Shown here piece after piece: positions 1 through 12,560 of a stretch of DNA of 64,000 bases (position 1 is the stretch's first letter; each line of letters starts with the position of its first letter). The position numbers were made by a program, and so were the translations under genes. This DNA is from Acorus gramineus (lineage: Eukaryota > Streptophyta > Magnoliopsida > Acorales > Acoraceae): the NCBI GenBank assembly GCA_030737835.1, contig CM060849.1, forward strand, positions 2,976,001 through 3,040,000. The letters run 5' to 3'. The notes beneath the pieces were generated by a model that worked only from the letters and a program-made list of their open reading frames with translations, was not told the DNA's origin and did no database searches.

Positions 1-943
1 GCTTTGTTTTTGTTTTTCTTTTCATCTCATATATTTTGATTCTTGTATTCCATTAGATCTGAATTTTAATATTAATTTTGTGTTTTTATTTTCAAGAATT
101 TTTTAATAATATGATGTCTTTTATTTTTCTTTTCTTTTATTTGATCATGTTTTCTAGTAGCTAAATCTTCAACTAGGGTTGAAGATGAAACCATGCAATG
201 CTAGTTTAGGATTTTATATTTAAATCTGAATTCTCCATATTGTTTGTTTTATTGCGTATCAATCTCTCCTTCAATTCTCTTTTGAAACCTTTTATGTGAA
301 TTTCTTATTACCTTCTTCAAAAATCTCTTGTATTTGATTTGATAAAATATGCTTTGATTGAGTTCTATGATATTTTGTGCTCTTCTTAACATGTTGAATA
401 TTGAGTTGGTAGATTTTATACAGGGAAGGGAGATAGATCATTCTATTGGGTTTTCATAAATCAAGATTTTTAATCGTAGAACCATCTTCAATGATCTCTT
501 ATTTAGGGTTTGATAGGGTATGCTTGGTTAACTATTTGATATCTTATTATCTTCCTAATATGTGAATATTGAGATGATTGTTTTGATTTCAAATCTGATT
601 TTATGAAATAATTAATATGATTTTAAATATTTATTTTCCGATTGGTATTTGATTAACGTCAATATTGATTGAGTTAGATGGTGCAGTTTCATATTTGAAT
701 ATAATCCCTAAATTGGTATTGCATGGTGGATTTTAAAACCCTAGTTATCTTTTCATATTAATATTCTCTTTTTAATAATAATAATAATAACAAAAACTTC
801 ATCAATCTTTCTTTCTAGTTCGATTAGTTAAATTGATTAATAATTTGATTTGAACAACTGTGGGTTCGACCCGTATTTGCTAGATCTATACTTCTGTAAC
901 GATCCGTGCACTTGCGGTAATTAATAACAAGTACAATATTCAA
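1..943. other. AT-rich unassigned sequence, probably the end of another retroelement
   Basis: No coding region or known domain is visible. The stretch is strongly AT- and pyrimidine-rich and has a short (TAA)n run near 776-790. Its last 90 bases hold a block (GGTTCGACCCG, then GTGCACTTGCGG) that resembles blocks I associate with plant LTR retroelements, but I cannot name the family. It stops abruptly at about 943, where a Tekay-type LTR begins in mid-sequence, so the boundary is a truncation or insertion junction. Confidence 0.35.
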
Positions 944-2983
944 TCACAAGCCTAATATTCCCTTGCGATAAGACTCGAGAGCGTGGTGTAGTTGTTGCGC
1001 CCATGATAATGTGGGAAAGCTATGACCAACTTCAAGAGATGATGAGATCTCTTTCGCCCACTCCCTTTGTACGAACTGAATAAGTAGGTGCGATTTCCTA
1101 CTCGACTCAGGTTCGTTTGGAATATTGGCAAGCACCTGCTAGTGCGCGAGATTGCGCTTGACCCTTCCCTTTTAAGTTGGTGATATCCAACGTATGCTTA
1201 AGTTATGCCTTGTGTTCTTATGTGATTATTGGCCATGTCTGCATGTTGTTTATGATGTAAATCCTTGTTAGAGAGTATCCCTATAATTAATTGATAGGTT
1301 ATCGTGCATGTAGTTCATGTACATAACTAAGATATAATTCTCCTGGATATATATGCGCATGTTAAAACTTATTAGGCCTATCTGAAATAGGCGTGGGTAT
1401 GACCTGTTGTCGGGTTGTACCTTATTAGTTAGAGTGCTAGCGATGTAATCGCCCTCGTGCATCCGAGCGATGCACTCGTTTGGAATTCAGGAGAATTCAT
1501 TATCTTATCAGTTTTGTTAAGCCGGTAGTTGTGGCATGCATTAAGATAGGCATACCCGTGCTAGGCGTTTATATGAACTGCCTATTGGGTTGTGTGCCTT
1601 GGGATTATTTCTGCGTGAGAGCGGAGGCAACCCCCTTGTGACTGAGCGACACAACCGTGTGGGAGTACAAAAGTGTTCGATATCATCGATATGTGATTAT
1701 CGAGAGTAGTTGTTTTTTCATTTGGGTTCGGTTTGTGAACATGGACTGTTTCCTCCCAATGTCATCCGTGTTGAAGCGGCCCGGGTTGAAGCTGTATTGA
1801 TAGAGGGCTCCCATCCGTAGGTACCACCGATGCGTTCGGAAGCGTACTGATCGTGGGAGTGTACCAGGTAGAGGCTACCCGGGAGAGGGCTAACGAATGA
1901 TATTGCGAGCGTGAAATCGTTCTCCCCTTCATTGGATCCGATGTAGGAACTTCCCGGCGTTGGAAAAGCTGTCCTGACAGAGGGCTCCCATCCATAGGTA
2001 CCACCGATGCGTTCGGAAGCATACTGATCGTGGGAGTATACCAGGTAGAGGCTACCCGGGGAAAGGGCTACCGGTGGACCAAGGGTGTAGAGGAGTCTAA
2101 TCTCTCCAAAAGTCCTATGTCACCTCTAAAGGGTGAGGGTGAGGATGAGGTGAAGACACGTCGCCGCGTGACCCATTCGTTGTTCGTCCGTTCCCATAGT
2201 TGTTGGGTCCGGTCTTGTATCGATGTTCAAAGACATCGTTGGGCAGTTATCTCAATGTAGATGATCCAGTAGGGTTGCGTAGACTAGTAATTCCGGGTCT
2301 CTTCGACCAACGGTATGCTCTCTCCCCAAAAGTCCCAAGAGTCTCCCTCCGGGAGTGAAGGTGAGAGGTTAGTGATCCAGTCGTGTTGTGTGGACCAGTA
2401 ATCCCAGGTCTCCTCAACCAACGGTATGGTCTCTCCCCAAGAGTCCCAAGAGTCTCCCTCTAGGAGTGAGGGTGAGGGTGAGGTTGGTCGCGCAGCCGTG
2501 TGACCTTGTTATCCATTGGGTTTCTACCAATGTTTTCCTTGGAAGGAAATTGTTTTAGTATTGAACTGTTGTATTGGTGATTGGTTTCCAGCCACTCACT
2601 TAGCTTGTAGCTCACCCCTCGCATACTGTTTCTTTTCAGGGGCAGTGTTGGGCGTGGAGCGTTCTTCCGGCGGGTGGCGAGTGGGAGGCTGTCAGCAGTC
2701 CTAGAGTCATTTTATGTATTGTAAATCGTGCATGTGGCACAGGTTGTATTTTATTTGGACTAGACTTGGCTCTCACAGGACAGTGATTGTGTATTCCAGT
2801 CTGTAATAATGTTTTTGGTTTACAGACATTGTTGATATCTTATGCTTCCGCTTTTCAGTTAGTTATCATTATCTTTGCTTTGCCACCTTGTGTGTTGTTG
2901 TTGGAGTCTTTGTTGACCTCAGGTATTGATAGCTGATATTTCATTATTGCCACGTCTCGGGGACGGCCGCCCTGGGCGTGACA
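944..2983 (+). repeat. Tekay-type LTR, 5'-truncated (5' LTR of a decayed element)
   Basis: The sequence matches the downstream half of the roughly 3.7 kb LTR seen many times in this window, starting at its CCTAATATTCCCTTGCG block. It ends in the family's terminal GACGGCCGCCCTGGGCGTGACA-like block with the TG..CA-type terminus. A tRNA-Met primer site follows a few bases later, which identifies this as a 5' LTR. It holds the two direct duplications typical of the family, one around 1780-2080 and one around 2270-2490. The LTR start is missing. Confidence 0.85.
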
Positions 2984-2988
2984 AAAGT

Positions 2989-3000
2989 TGGTATCAGAGC
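2989..3000 (+). other. Primer binding site, initiator tRNA-Met
   Basis: The sequence TGGTATCAGAGC lies 5 bases after the LTR end. It is complementary to the 3' end of plant initiator tRNA-Met, the usual primer for minus-strand DNA synthesis in Ty3/gypsy elements. Confidence 0.9.
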
Positions 3001-3097
3001 CTGGTCCTGTCAGAGCCTAAGTCTAGTCGTATAGATGATGAGTCGTAGGATTGTCATCCGAGTACTCTTGTTTTAGAAGTTATCTTAGGTTGCTGAC

Positions 3098-4194
3098 ATG
3101 CCTCCTCGCATCCGTTGACGTGGACGTGACCCCTCTGGACCCACCCTTAAGTTGTCGACTGGGTCGACTGAATAGGGTCAGTTGTTGGATCCCTTGTGGT
3201 GGGATTAAGGCTTGGGTAGGAGATTCCAGCCCAGTAGTATGATAGTGATGAATTGGTCGCAATTTCTAAGGTATGGATTGCGTCTCGATAATGGAGCAAC
3301 TTTCCCGAGCATCGGTATTGCTGGTAACCATGGAGTTCACATGCAGCGCCAGTTTCAAGTTTTGAGGATGTGGCGTATTGCTCATTAAGGGGTGATGTCT
3401 TCTTCCAGCCTTCCTACTCAGGATTAAGGGGCCTTGCGGGGTCATCGTTGAGACCCGGGCTAGGGTACTCCGTGTTCCTTGTTTGGTTGTCAGGATATCC
3501 TATATCGGGACCTCAGGGTGCCCTCCCAAGGTTTCTTTTCCCAGTCAAGGAATACCTTTGAAGCATCTATTGATGATTGAGTTTTCCTCTCACTTGGAAG
3601 GTGCTGTGGCGAGTGGTGATGCGTACGATCGGGATTGGGTACATCCTATTGCAGCTTGGTGGGCGATCCCTTGTGGACTGGGTTCCATAGTGGCATCTGG
3701 AGTCGCTTTGATATATCATTGTGCGTTGTAGCTGCCCGGTTGGGGCCAGAGCCCTGTGAGGTGCTCCCAGATACTATGCTTGTTGGTGCGCCCATATGGC
3801 AGAGATAGTGGGCTTGGGAGGCTACCAGGTAGAGGCCACATCGGGAGAGTGCTACTGGATGATGTCGAGAGCGTGGACTCCCTGTGATGAATCTGCCCAT
3901 TGAGTGCATGATGCTGGAGTTCCAATGGTTGTAGTAGGGCGACCTGTCGGTGGCAACATGTGAAGCACAGTTCACAATACTATCACGTTTTGCCCCCACA
4001 TGGGTCGTAAATAAGGAGACGCGATGCTAACATTCGTGATGGGACTCAACCGCCTTATCAGATAGATGACGTCATATAGGCATTGTCGAGGTTCGATGAC
4101 CCCCCTTATTGCGTGTCTGTGGATTAAGTGCGGTTGAGCGGCTTACCAAGCGTGTAAGTGTCATCATGAGCGCCAGCCATGCTCGAGGAGCAGA
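3098..4194 (+). pseudogene. Decayed gag/protease region of a Tekay-type element
   Basis: An ATG at 3098 sits in the same context as the gag start of the better-preserved copy at 41867 (minus strand). The reading MPPRIR meets a stop at 3116-3118. The rest of gag and protease is too eroded to recognise; I see no zinc knuckle and no protease DSGA. Bases 3730-3960 show weak similarity to the internal LTR motif containing ACCAGGTAGAGGC, perhaps from gene conversion or an old fragment. The whole interior of this element (2984-5720) is only about 2.7 kb, so large parts of gag-pol are deleted. Confidence 0.55.
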
Positions 4195-4500
4195 ATCTGG
4201 ACTTAATTGTTTGAAGTGTTGTTTTGATCTTCCCGTGAGGGTTGAAGATCAGGTACCCCTTGTTGTGAATTGATGATCTATTTGACCAGCTCTGGGAGCG
4301 GGTGTCTGCTGTTAGATCGATCTTCGCACAAGGGTACCACAAGTTGGAGATCCGGTAGATGGCCTTTCGTGACCATTTCGGGCACTACGAGTTTTAAGTA
4401 CTGCCGTTGTGGTTGACGAATGCGCCGGATGCCTTCGTGGATCTCAAAGTTTTATTGGGCCTTCATGGACTACTTTGAGGTAGTCTTCATTGAGATTGCT
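4195..4500 (+). pseudogene. Reverse transcriptase remnant, Tekay-type
   Basis: Nucleotide and translated similarity to the intact-looking reverse transcriptase at 39345-39700 (minus strand) is clear. Readings equivalent to IDLR-GY, FGHYEF and LTNAPDAF appear in order around 4312-4440, broken by stops and frameshifts. The catalytic aspartate segment falls near 4480, where the match ends. From about 4530 the sequence corresponds to integrase, so the end of RT, the RNase H and the integrase zinc finger were deleted. Confidence 0.75.
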
Positions 4501-4529
4501 AGTGGTGCAATGAAAAGGTGATATGGGTG

Positions 4530-5640
4530 ACCTTGTTTCTCCAGGATGGCATGCCCTTAGGCAAAGTTCAAGAATCATCATCGCGTTGGAAAGCGTCAGT
4601 CCATGGAGATTCCTCAGTGGACGTAGGAGTGGGTTATCAGGAATTGTTGCGGACTCGCTAATGTCACGTTCGGGTCACGACGCCGTCTAAGTGATCATTG
4701 ATCGACTGACTAAGTCCGCGCTTCCCTCCCTAATCCGACTGATTGAGTCTCTGGACGCCTTGACGTGGGTTTTCACCTTCACGATTGTTCGTCTTCATGA
4801 CACTCCGGTCGGCGCTATTTTTGGTTGAGACGCGAGGGTTACTTTGAGGTTGTGGCGCAGCCTTGGCAGGCTTTGGCGCGAGCCTCCATTTAAGTATAGC
4901 GTTTCATCGCCGATGGACAGCCAGACAAAGAGGACGATTCAGACCTTGGAGGACATGCTAAGTGCCTGCATGCTCGATCTTAAGGGCAGTTGGGTGAGGC
5001 ACCACTCATTTGTTGGGGTACGCCTGCAAGAAGACTGCCATTTGAGCATCCAGATGGATCTGAAAAAGGCACTCTACAGGCGCAGTTTTATACCTCCCTT
5101 GTGTTGGGACGGTTGAGGAGCGCCAGTTGGAGGGGCCACAAGTTATTTATTTGACCTTGTAGTGGCCAGGTTGGTTCATGTGTGCATCTGCACCTCCCAG
5201 AACCGATAGAAGGGCTACGCAGGTCATTGTCGCCAGGAGCTTACCTTCGGGTTTGGCGACCATGTTTTCCTGAAGGTGTCCCAGTTTAACGGCTTTCGAT
5301 GTTTCGACGTTTGGGGCAAGCTGAGTTGGCCCTTCATCGGCCCGTTTCTCGTCATTGAGTGGATTAGGGAGGTGGCTCATCATGTAGCCTTTCCCCCACA
5401 GCTGGCTCATGCCCACGACGTCGTCCTTGTCTCATGGCTGAGGCATTATATCCACGATCCTGCTCAGTCATTCCGTTCGACCGTCTCATTCTCGAGCTGG
5501 ATTTGTCGTTCGTGGAGCAGTGGATCTAGGTCAAGGACCAACATGAGAAGAGGCTCCACGCTAAGACCGTTCCTTTGATTACAGTGTGTCGGTAGCGCCA
5601 GTCTGGTGCATAGACCACTTGGGAGCAAAAGGTCTATGCA
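4530..5640 (+). pseudogene. Integrase and chromodomain remnant, Tekay-type
   Basis: The region is collinear with the integrase and C-terminal part at 57960-59098. A segment reading MEIPQWT lies at about 4600. The integrase core follows, with many frameshifts. The FIGPFLV tail segment is near 5330, and a chromodomain remnant (EKRLHAKTVPL, TTWEQK) lies at 5550-5630. In full-length relatives this integrase inserts the cDNA copy and the chromodomain biases target choice toward heterochromatin. Here it cannot be functional. Confidence 0.8.
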
Positions 5641-5702
5641 TGATACTTGCTATATTCGGTCTTCCCTTTGGGTTTCCTTAAATTTCGAGGACTAAATTTC
5701 CT

Positions 5703-5720
5703 GGGGGGGGGGGGGGAGAA
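5703..5720 (+). other. Polypurine tract
   Basis: A run of about 14 G followed by AGAA lies immediately before the LTR start TGTTATGC. This is the expected position and composition of the plus-strand primer site for reverse transcription. The G-run length is probably unstable. Confidence 0.85.
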
Positions 5721-8700
5721 TGTTATGCTTGTGTCATTTGGAGCCATTTTGGTTAAGCCTTGGTCGCATCTGGGTCATTCAGGGCCTTTTTCTTTTTCGA
5801 TCGGAGTCGCTAAAATTTTGGCTTTTAGCCACCTGCAGGAGTTGGAGTACTCTGATTGGAAATCTAACTGCATATTATGGGTCCTGGTACTGTTTCGTAC
5901 TACTCATAAAAATTTCATCGAATTCCGGTAACGTTTTGAAAAATATGCAGTTCCGAACCGTATCCGGGTTTTGAGAGTTCCTGGTTGGTCGAATAGTGTG
6001 AGATATTTTGGGGATGTGGTGACCCTTGGTAACCTTACCCCCACCTTGCTTGGGGATGAAGAAACCATTGGTTATTTGATATGTGAGTGGGTGAGCTAGG
6101 GGTGCAACTCGGGCGGGTTGGGTCGGGTTAGGCTTTAACCCACATTGCACAGAGCCCACCCTGAACCCGAGCCCGACCCGAAGGGTTCAACCCGAACCCG
6201 AACCCGACCTCAACCCGCGGGTTCGGGTCGGGTTCGGGTTGAATTCGGGCTCGGGTCGGGCTCGGGTTTAATACTTAAAATATCATAAAAATTATTTAAT
6301 AAACAACACAATAAACTCTAATTAATTAAATGTATATTCACCATAAAAAAAACTTACAAAATCTAAATAGTTTATGAATACATATTCTAAATTTTAATTA
6401 AGCTAAACATAACTTCATCGTTTTTCAACAAAAATATAAAAAAAACATTTACCAATTCGGGTTTGGGTTGAGCCCGCATAACCCGATCCTCCAACCCAAA
6501 CCCGACCCGAATTGGGTTCGGGTTAGTTCGGGTTCGGGTCGGGTTGAACCCAGCAGAGAAAAACCTCAACCCAAACCCGCCCATGAACCGGGTTGGGTCA
6601 GGTTCAACCCGCCCAAGTTGCACCCCTAGGGTGAGCCTAACCCTAACCTCACCCCCCCTGAAGGTCACCCCTAGGCACTATTTGGGCATGAAAATGACTT
6701 TTTTGCCCTCTCTCTCCCTCTCTCCCATTTCGTGGAACACCTTCTCTCCCTCTCTCGATCTCTTTTTTTCTCCTCTTTGTGTGTGAAGAAGGAGGAGGAA
6801 GAAGCAATTGAAGGAAAAGATGAAGAAGAAGCACAAGAAAGAGTGAGAAAGGGTGAGTATGTGTTGTTGTTGTTGTTTCTCTTCTCTCTATCCCCTTCTC
6901 ATGCCCCTTTGCACCCCTGTTTTCTGCCATGAAGGGCTTGAGGAGATGCTGATGAGGTGGTGGTAGTGGTGGTAGTGGTTGAGGTGGTCGTGGGTGTGTC
7001 GAGAACCCCGCATCTCCCCATTTCCCTCCCCCTGTTTTGGTAAGGCAGCACTCTGTATTTTAAAGATCTCAGTGCATCTAGTATTTAGAGACACATTTTT
7101 AAGATTATGTCTCATATGATATGATCATCTATGTGTCTAGTTGTTATATATGAAATTTGGGCTCATTATGATATCTGTGGTGTAAGTTAGAACCAGTTTT
7201 GCATGGCCTGTCCAGATTCGTGTAGGAATTGACCTGCTTCTGGAAATAATTTATTTCGGGCTTGTAGAGGCAAAATTAGGTTCTAATGTCTTCATGGATT
7301 ATGATCCCCGCATACCAGAGAATGTGCATGTTTTATTTCATAATTTGTGGAAGTGTATTGGGTGCTGTGGAGATCAATTAGTAGGGCTGGTTGCAGCAAG
7401 TTTGGCAGTTTTGCTCGGTTGTGTGTCAAGGAGTTGTTTGCATGTGTCTTGTGTGATAATATGGAAGCATCAGGAGTTAGGGTCTTCATGAAGTAGGCTT
7501 ATATGTGTGATAGGAGGTTCCATAATTTAATTATGGATCATTGGTTGTGTTTTGCAGATCTCGTAGACCGGACGCGCGGCGATCCGGGTATCGGTGAGTG
7601 GTTTGATCCAATCTCCCCCCCCCCCCTCTCGAGATGCACTCGACGCGCGTAGTCGTGCGTCGCGCATCGATGGGGCATCCTAGCTATACTACTTGTGTAG
7701 ATAAGTAGTATGGCCATGCTTAATCTATAATATGTTAGATATCTTGCATGCTAGGCTTATATGGCATGTATTGTATCCATGTATGTATGATTGTATTGCT
7801 TGCGCCCCTTTAGTATGGGCATGTATTTTGTAATGTGTATGGATGTATAGAATATGGCATGCCTTAGGTAGTATTGTAATACTACTCCCACCATATTAAT
7901 TGGAATATCTAGCATGATTAAGTCTGGGTTAATAACGGGCACCTGCCTAATATTCCCTTGCGATAAGACTCAAGGGCGTGGTGTAGTTGTTGCGCCCATG
8001 CTAATGGGCTATTACCAACTTCATGAGATGATGATCTCTCTCGCCCTCTCCCTCTGCACGAACTGAGTAAGTAGAGGCGATTTCCTACTCGACTCGGGTT
8101 CGTTTGGAATATTAGCATTCACCTGTTAGTGCGCGAGATTGCGCTTGACCCTTCCCTTTTGAGTTGGCGATATCCAACGCATGTTAGAGTATATTTTGTA
8201 TGTTTATACGATTAGTGCCCTCATATGCATGTGTAGTTAGGCCTTGCCTTGTATGTGCGTTGCATGATGTGTTGTTTATGCCATATACTCATGTTAGGGA
8301 GAACCCCTATAGTTAAGCATATGTTATTGTGCATGTGGATCAAGTTCCTTCAGTGATAGAATTCTCCTGTAATAATTATGCGCATATTAAAACTAATCAG
8401 GCCTATCTGAAATAGGCGTGGGTATGACCCGTTGTCGGTTCATGAGGGATGTATATGAACCGCTTGTTGGGTTATGTGCCTTGGGATTATTTCTGCGTAA
8501 GAGCAGAGGCAACCCCCTTGTGTTCGAGCGACGCAACCGTGTGGGAGTACAATAGTATTTGATATCATCGATATGTGATTATCGAGAGTAGTTGTTTTTC
8601 CATTGGGTTCACTTTGCGAACATGGAATGTTTACTCCCAATGTCGTCCGTGTTGAAGAGGCCCGGGTTGTAGCTGTCCTGACAGAGGGCTCCCATCCGTA

Positions 8701-9366
8701 GGTACCACCGATGCGTTCGGGAGCGTACTGATCGTGGGAGTGTACCAGGTAGAGGCTACCTAGGAGAGGGCTAACGAATGATATTGTGAGCATGGAATCG
8801 TTCTCCCCTTCGTTGGATCCGACGTAGAAACTTCCCGGTGTTGGAAAAGCTGTCCTGACAGAGGGCTCCCATCGTAGGTACTACTGATGCGTTCGGAAGC
8901 GTACTGATCGTGGGAGTATACCAGGTAGAGACTACCCGGGGAAAGGGCTACCGGTGGACCAAGGGTGTAGAGCAGTCTAAGTCTCTTCCAAAAGTCCTAT
9001 ATCACCTCTAAAGGGTGAGGGTGAGGATGAGGTGAAGACACGTCGCCGCGTGACCCATTCGTTGTTCGTCCGTTCCCATAGTTGTTGGGTCCGGTTGCGT
9101 ATCGATGTTCAAAGACATCGTTGGGCAGTTATCCTGATGTAGATGATCCAGTAGCGTTGTGTAGACCAGTAATTCTGGGTCTCTTCGACCAACGGTATGG
9201 TCTCTCCCCAAGAGACCCAAGAGTCTCCCTCCGAGAGTGAGGGTGAGGGTGAGGTTGGTGATTCAGTAGTGTTGTGTGGACCAGTAATTCCGCGTCTCTT
9301 TGACCAACGGTATGGTCTCTCCCCAAAAGTCCCAAGAGTCTTCCTCCGGGAGTGAGGGTGAGGGTG
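5721..9366 (+). repeat. Tekay-type 3' LTR, alpha variant, 3'-truncated, with hAT insertion
   Basis: The copy starts at TGTTATGCTTGTGTCATTT right after the polypurine tract, so it is the 3' LTR of the element whose 5' LTR ends at 2983. It carries the AT-type (alpha) middle segment at 7040-7557, bounded by GTAAG and TTTTGCAG. An hAT element is inserted at 6097-6628. At about 9366 the sequence jumps from the downstream GAGGGTGAGGGTG repeat back to an LTR block normally about 280 bp from the LTR start. That jump marks an unequal recombination or deletion junction with the next LTR. Confidence 0.85.
6097..6628. mobile_element. Non-autonomous hAT transposon, 532 bp
   Basis: The terminal inverted repeats begin TAGGGGTGCAACT and end in its complement, with one mismatch over about 21 bp. 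They are flanked by a perfect 8-bp target duplication, GGGTGAGC (6089-6096 and 6629-6636). Unoccupied copies of the same LTR site occur elsewhere, for example near 17446 and 18886, which proves insertion. The subterminal regions are packed with AACCCGA/TCGGGTT repeats, a frequent binding-site layout in plant hAT elements. No transposase is encoded; the centre is AT-rich. Confidence 0.93.
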
Positions 9367-12300
9367 GGTCAAATAGTGTGAGATATTTTGGTGAATGTGG
9401 TGACCCTTGGTAACCTTACCCCCACCTTGCTTAGTGATGAGGAAACCATTGGTTATTTAGAGTCTTAGTGGGTGAGTTTAGGTTTAGGTTCACCCCCTCT
9501 CCCAATCTTGTTCTCACCCCCCCCCCCAAATGAGAATTTCTTTCTCTCCCACTCCCTACGTCTCCCTCTTTTTGGCTCTCTTTCTCTCTTTTACACATCC
9601 CCCATGTGTTTGATGAAATGCCAAGGAGAAGAAGATGGAGCAAGAAGAGGAAGTGCAAGTGTAAGACTAGGTGAGTGTGCGTGAATGCATTGTTGATTGT
9701 TTCTCCTCTCTCTAGCTCCCTTTTATGCCCCTTCTTTTCCTCTATTTTTCAGCCAAGAAGGGCTGGTGGAGAGGCTGAAGAGGAGGTGTTGTGGTGGTGG
9801 TGGTTGAGGTGGTCGTGGGTGCGTCAAGAGCCCCACATCTCCCTCTTTCCCTTCCCCTCTTTTGGTAAGTCCTTTTCCCCTTCTTTTCTAATTTTTAATG
9901 GCTGTTGGGATGGTTGGGGAGGTCTTGCATGCTAGGTAGTTGAGTTAGGGTGTGTGAGGGGGGTTGGGGAGGGGTGTTGGGTGGCTGGGCGCGCGCGCGG
10001 GGCTGTCCGCAGGCGGGCGCAGTCGGGCACGCGGGCGTACGCGCGGGGTCCTGGCGGGGGCGCGGTGTGCGCAGGTCGTGCGCACGGGCGCGCGCGATCG
10101 GGGCAGCGTGTCTTGGCGCACCTAGGTGTGCGGCAGGGCGCCAGTGCGCGTGCGGGGGCACACGCGGGGCTGCCCAAGGGCTCAGGTAGGTGCTGGGGCA
10201 CTCGGGCATGCATGCGTACGCGCGTGATCGCATGCGTGCGATCTCGTATGCGTGCATGTCTAAGTCTTTGCTATTTCTAGTAATTTCTAAGTGTTATATT
10301 CTGATGTTACTCACCAAATTTGATTCCCTTACCTTGCATATCTCATCGGATGGGATGCGTGAGGTCCCGGGTTGCAGTGAGTGGTTTGATCCAATCCCCC
10401 CCCCTCGAGATGCGCCCCTCTTGTATGGGCATATATTTTCTGTAATGTGCATGGATGTATAGAATAGGCATGCCTTAGGTAGTATTGTAATACTACTCCT
10501 ACCATATTAATTGGAATATCCAGCATGATTAAGTCTGGGTTAATAATGGGCACACGCCTAATATTCCCTTGCGATAAGACTCGAGGGCGTGGTGTAGTTA
10601 TTGCGCCCATGATAATGGGGCAAAGCTATGACCAACTTCAAGAGATGATGAGCTCTCTCTCGCCCTCTCCCTCTGCACGAACTGAGTAAGTAGATGCGAT
10701 TTCCTACTCGACTCAGGTTCGTTTGGAATATTGGCATGCACCTGTTAGTGCGCGAGATCGCGCTTGACCCTTCCTTTTTAAGTTGGTGATATCCAACGCA
10801 TTTTAGAGTATAGCTTGTATGCTTATATACTTGTTTGAGGTATGCTCATATGCTTGCACGCTTGTATGCATGTTGTATGATTTTGTTGTTTATGATGAAA
10901 ATACATGTTAGGGGATACCCTTATAGTCAATTATTAGATGATTGTGCATATGGTTCATGCACATAGCTATGATATGATTCTTCTGTTATATATATGCACA
11001 TGTTAAAACTAATTAGGCCTATCTGAAATAGGCATGGGTACGACCCGCTGTCGGGATGTACCTCATTAGTTAGTGTGCGAGCGATGTAATCGCCCTTGCA
11101 TCCGTGTGATGCACTTGAATGGAATTCAGGAGAATTCATTTGTTATATCGATTTTGTTAAACCGGTAGCTTTGACATTAAGTTAGGCCTACCTGTGCTTG
11201 GCGCGTATATGAACCGCCTGTTGGGTTATATGCCTTGGGCTTATTTCTGCGTGAGAGCAGAGGTAACCCCCTCGCGTCTTAGCGATGCACTCGTGTGGGA
11301 GTCGAAAAGAATTTCGTTATGATTGATATGTGATTATCGAGCGTAGTTGACTTTCCCATAGGGTTCGCTTTGCGAATGTGGGGTGCTTCCTCCCGACATC
11401 ATCGTGCGTCGAACACCCCAGCGTCGAAGCTGTCCTGTTTGGGTGCCACCACTTGTAAGTGCTACTGATGCGTATCGTGGTACGCATCTGGCTGATGTAC
11501 CGATCGTGGAAGGCCGACAGGTAGAGGCTACGCGAGAGAGGGCTACCGGATGATTTTTGCGAGCATGGAATCGTTCTCCCCTTCTTCGGATCCGCGTTGA
11601 AGCTACCCGACGTTAAAGCTGTCCTGATAGAGGGCTCCCACCTGTAGGTACTACCGATGCGTTCGGCAGATGTACTGATCATGGGAGTATACCAGGTAGA
11701 GGCTACTCGGGAGAGGGCTACCGGATGATGAAGGGTGTAGAACAAAAGGTTTTCTTCCAACAGTCCTGTGTCACCCTTAGGGGTGAGGGTGAGGATGAAG
11801 TGAAGTCACGTCGCCACGTGACCCATTCGTTTTTCGTCCGTTCCCATAGTTGTTGGGTCCAGTTACGTATCGATGTTCAGAGACATTGTTGGGCAGTTAT
11901 CGCGATATAGATGATCCAGTAGTGTTGTGTAGACCAGTAATTCCGCGTCTCTTCGACCAACGGTATGGTCTCTCCCCAAAAGTCCCAAGAGTCTTCCTCC
12001 GGGAGTGAGGGTGAGGGTGAGGTTGGTCGCGCCACCGCGTGACCTTGTTATCCATTGGGTTTCCACTCATGTTTTCCTTGAAAGGAAATTGCTTTTGTAT
12101 TGAACTATTGTATTGGTGATTGGTTTCCAGCCACTCACTGAGCTTGTAGCTCACCCCTCGCATACTGTTTCTTTTCAGGGGCAGTGTTGGGCGTGGAGCT
12201 GGAGCTTCCCTGTGGCGTGGTCTTATGTGCGTGGAGCGTTTTGTCCGACGGGTGGCGAGTGCGAGGCTGTCAGTCCTAGAGTCATTTTATGTATTTTAAA

Positions 12301-12560
12301 TCGTGCATGTGGCACAGGTTGTATTTTATTTGGACTAGACTTGGCTCTCACAGGACAGTGATTGTGTATTCGAGTTTGTAATAATGTTTTTGGTTTATAG
12401 ACATTGTTGATATTTTATGCTTCCGCTTTTCAGTCAGTTTCATTTATCTTTGCTTTGCCACCTTGTGTGTTGTTGTTGGAGTCTTTGTTGACCTCAGATA
12501 TAGATAGCTGATACTTTATATATTGCCACGTCTCGGGGACGGCCGCCCTGGGGCGTGACA
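9367..12560 (+). repeat. Tekay-type LTR, beta variant, missing its first ~280 bp
   Basis: The copy starts inside the family's early block (GTGTGAGATATTTTGG) and ends with GCCGCCCTGGGGCGTGACA at 12560. It carries the GC-rich (beta) middle segment at 9865-10338, with a CpG-dense core at about 9990-10260. A short deletion lies at about 10411. After 12560 the bases GAGAT fit a target site in an inverted LTR copy (compare 15335-15345), so this LTR probably inserted into a reverse LTR; the left target duplication is lost. Confidence 0.85.

Noticed and set aside
3730..3960. Possible LTR fragment inside the internal region of the first element
   Set aside because: The similarity is too weak and patchy by eye to call a separate insertion; it is mentioned only in the gag remnant entry.
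6638..6652. Telomere-like CCTAACCCTAACC
   Set aside because: There are only two units, present in all LTR copies at the same place; it is not a telomeric array.
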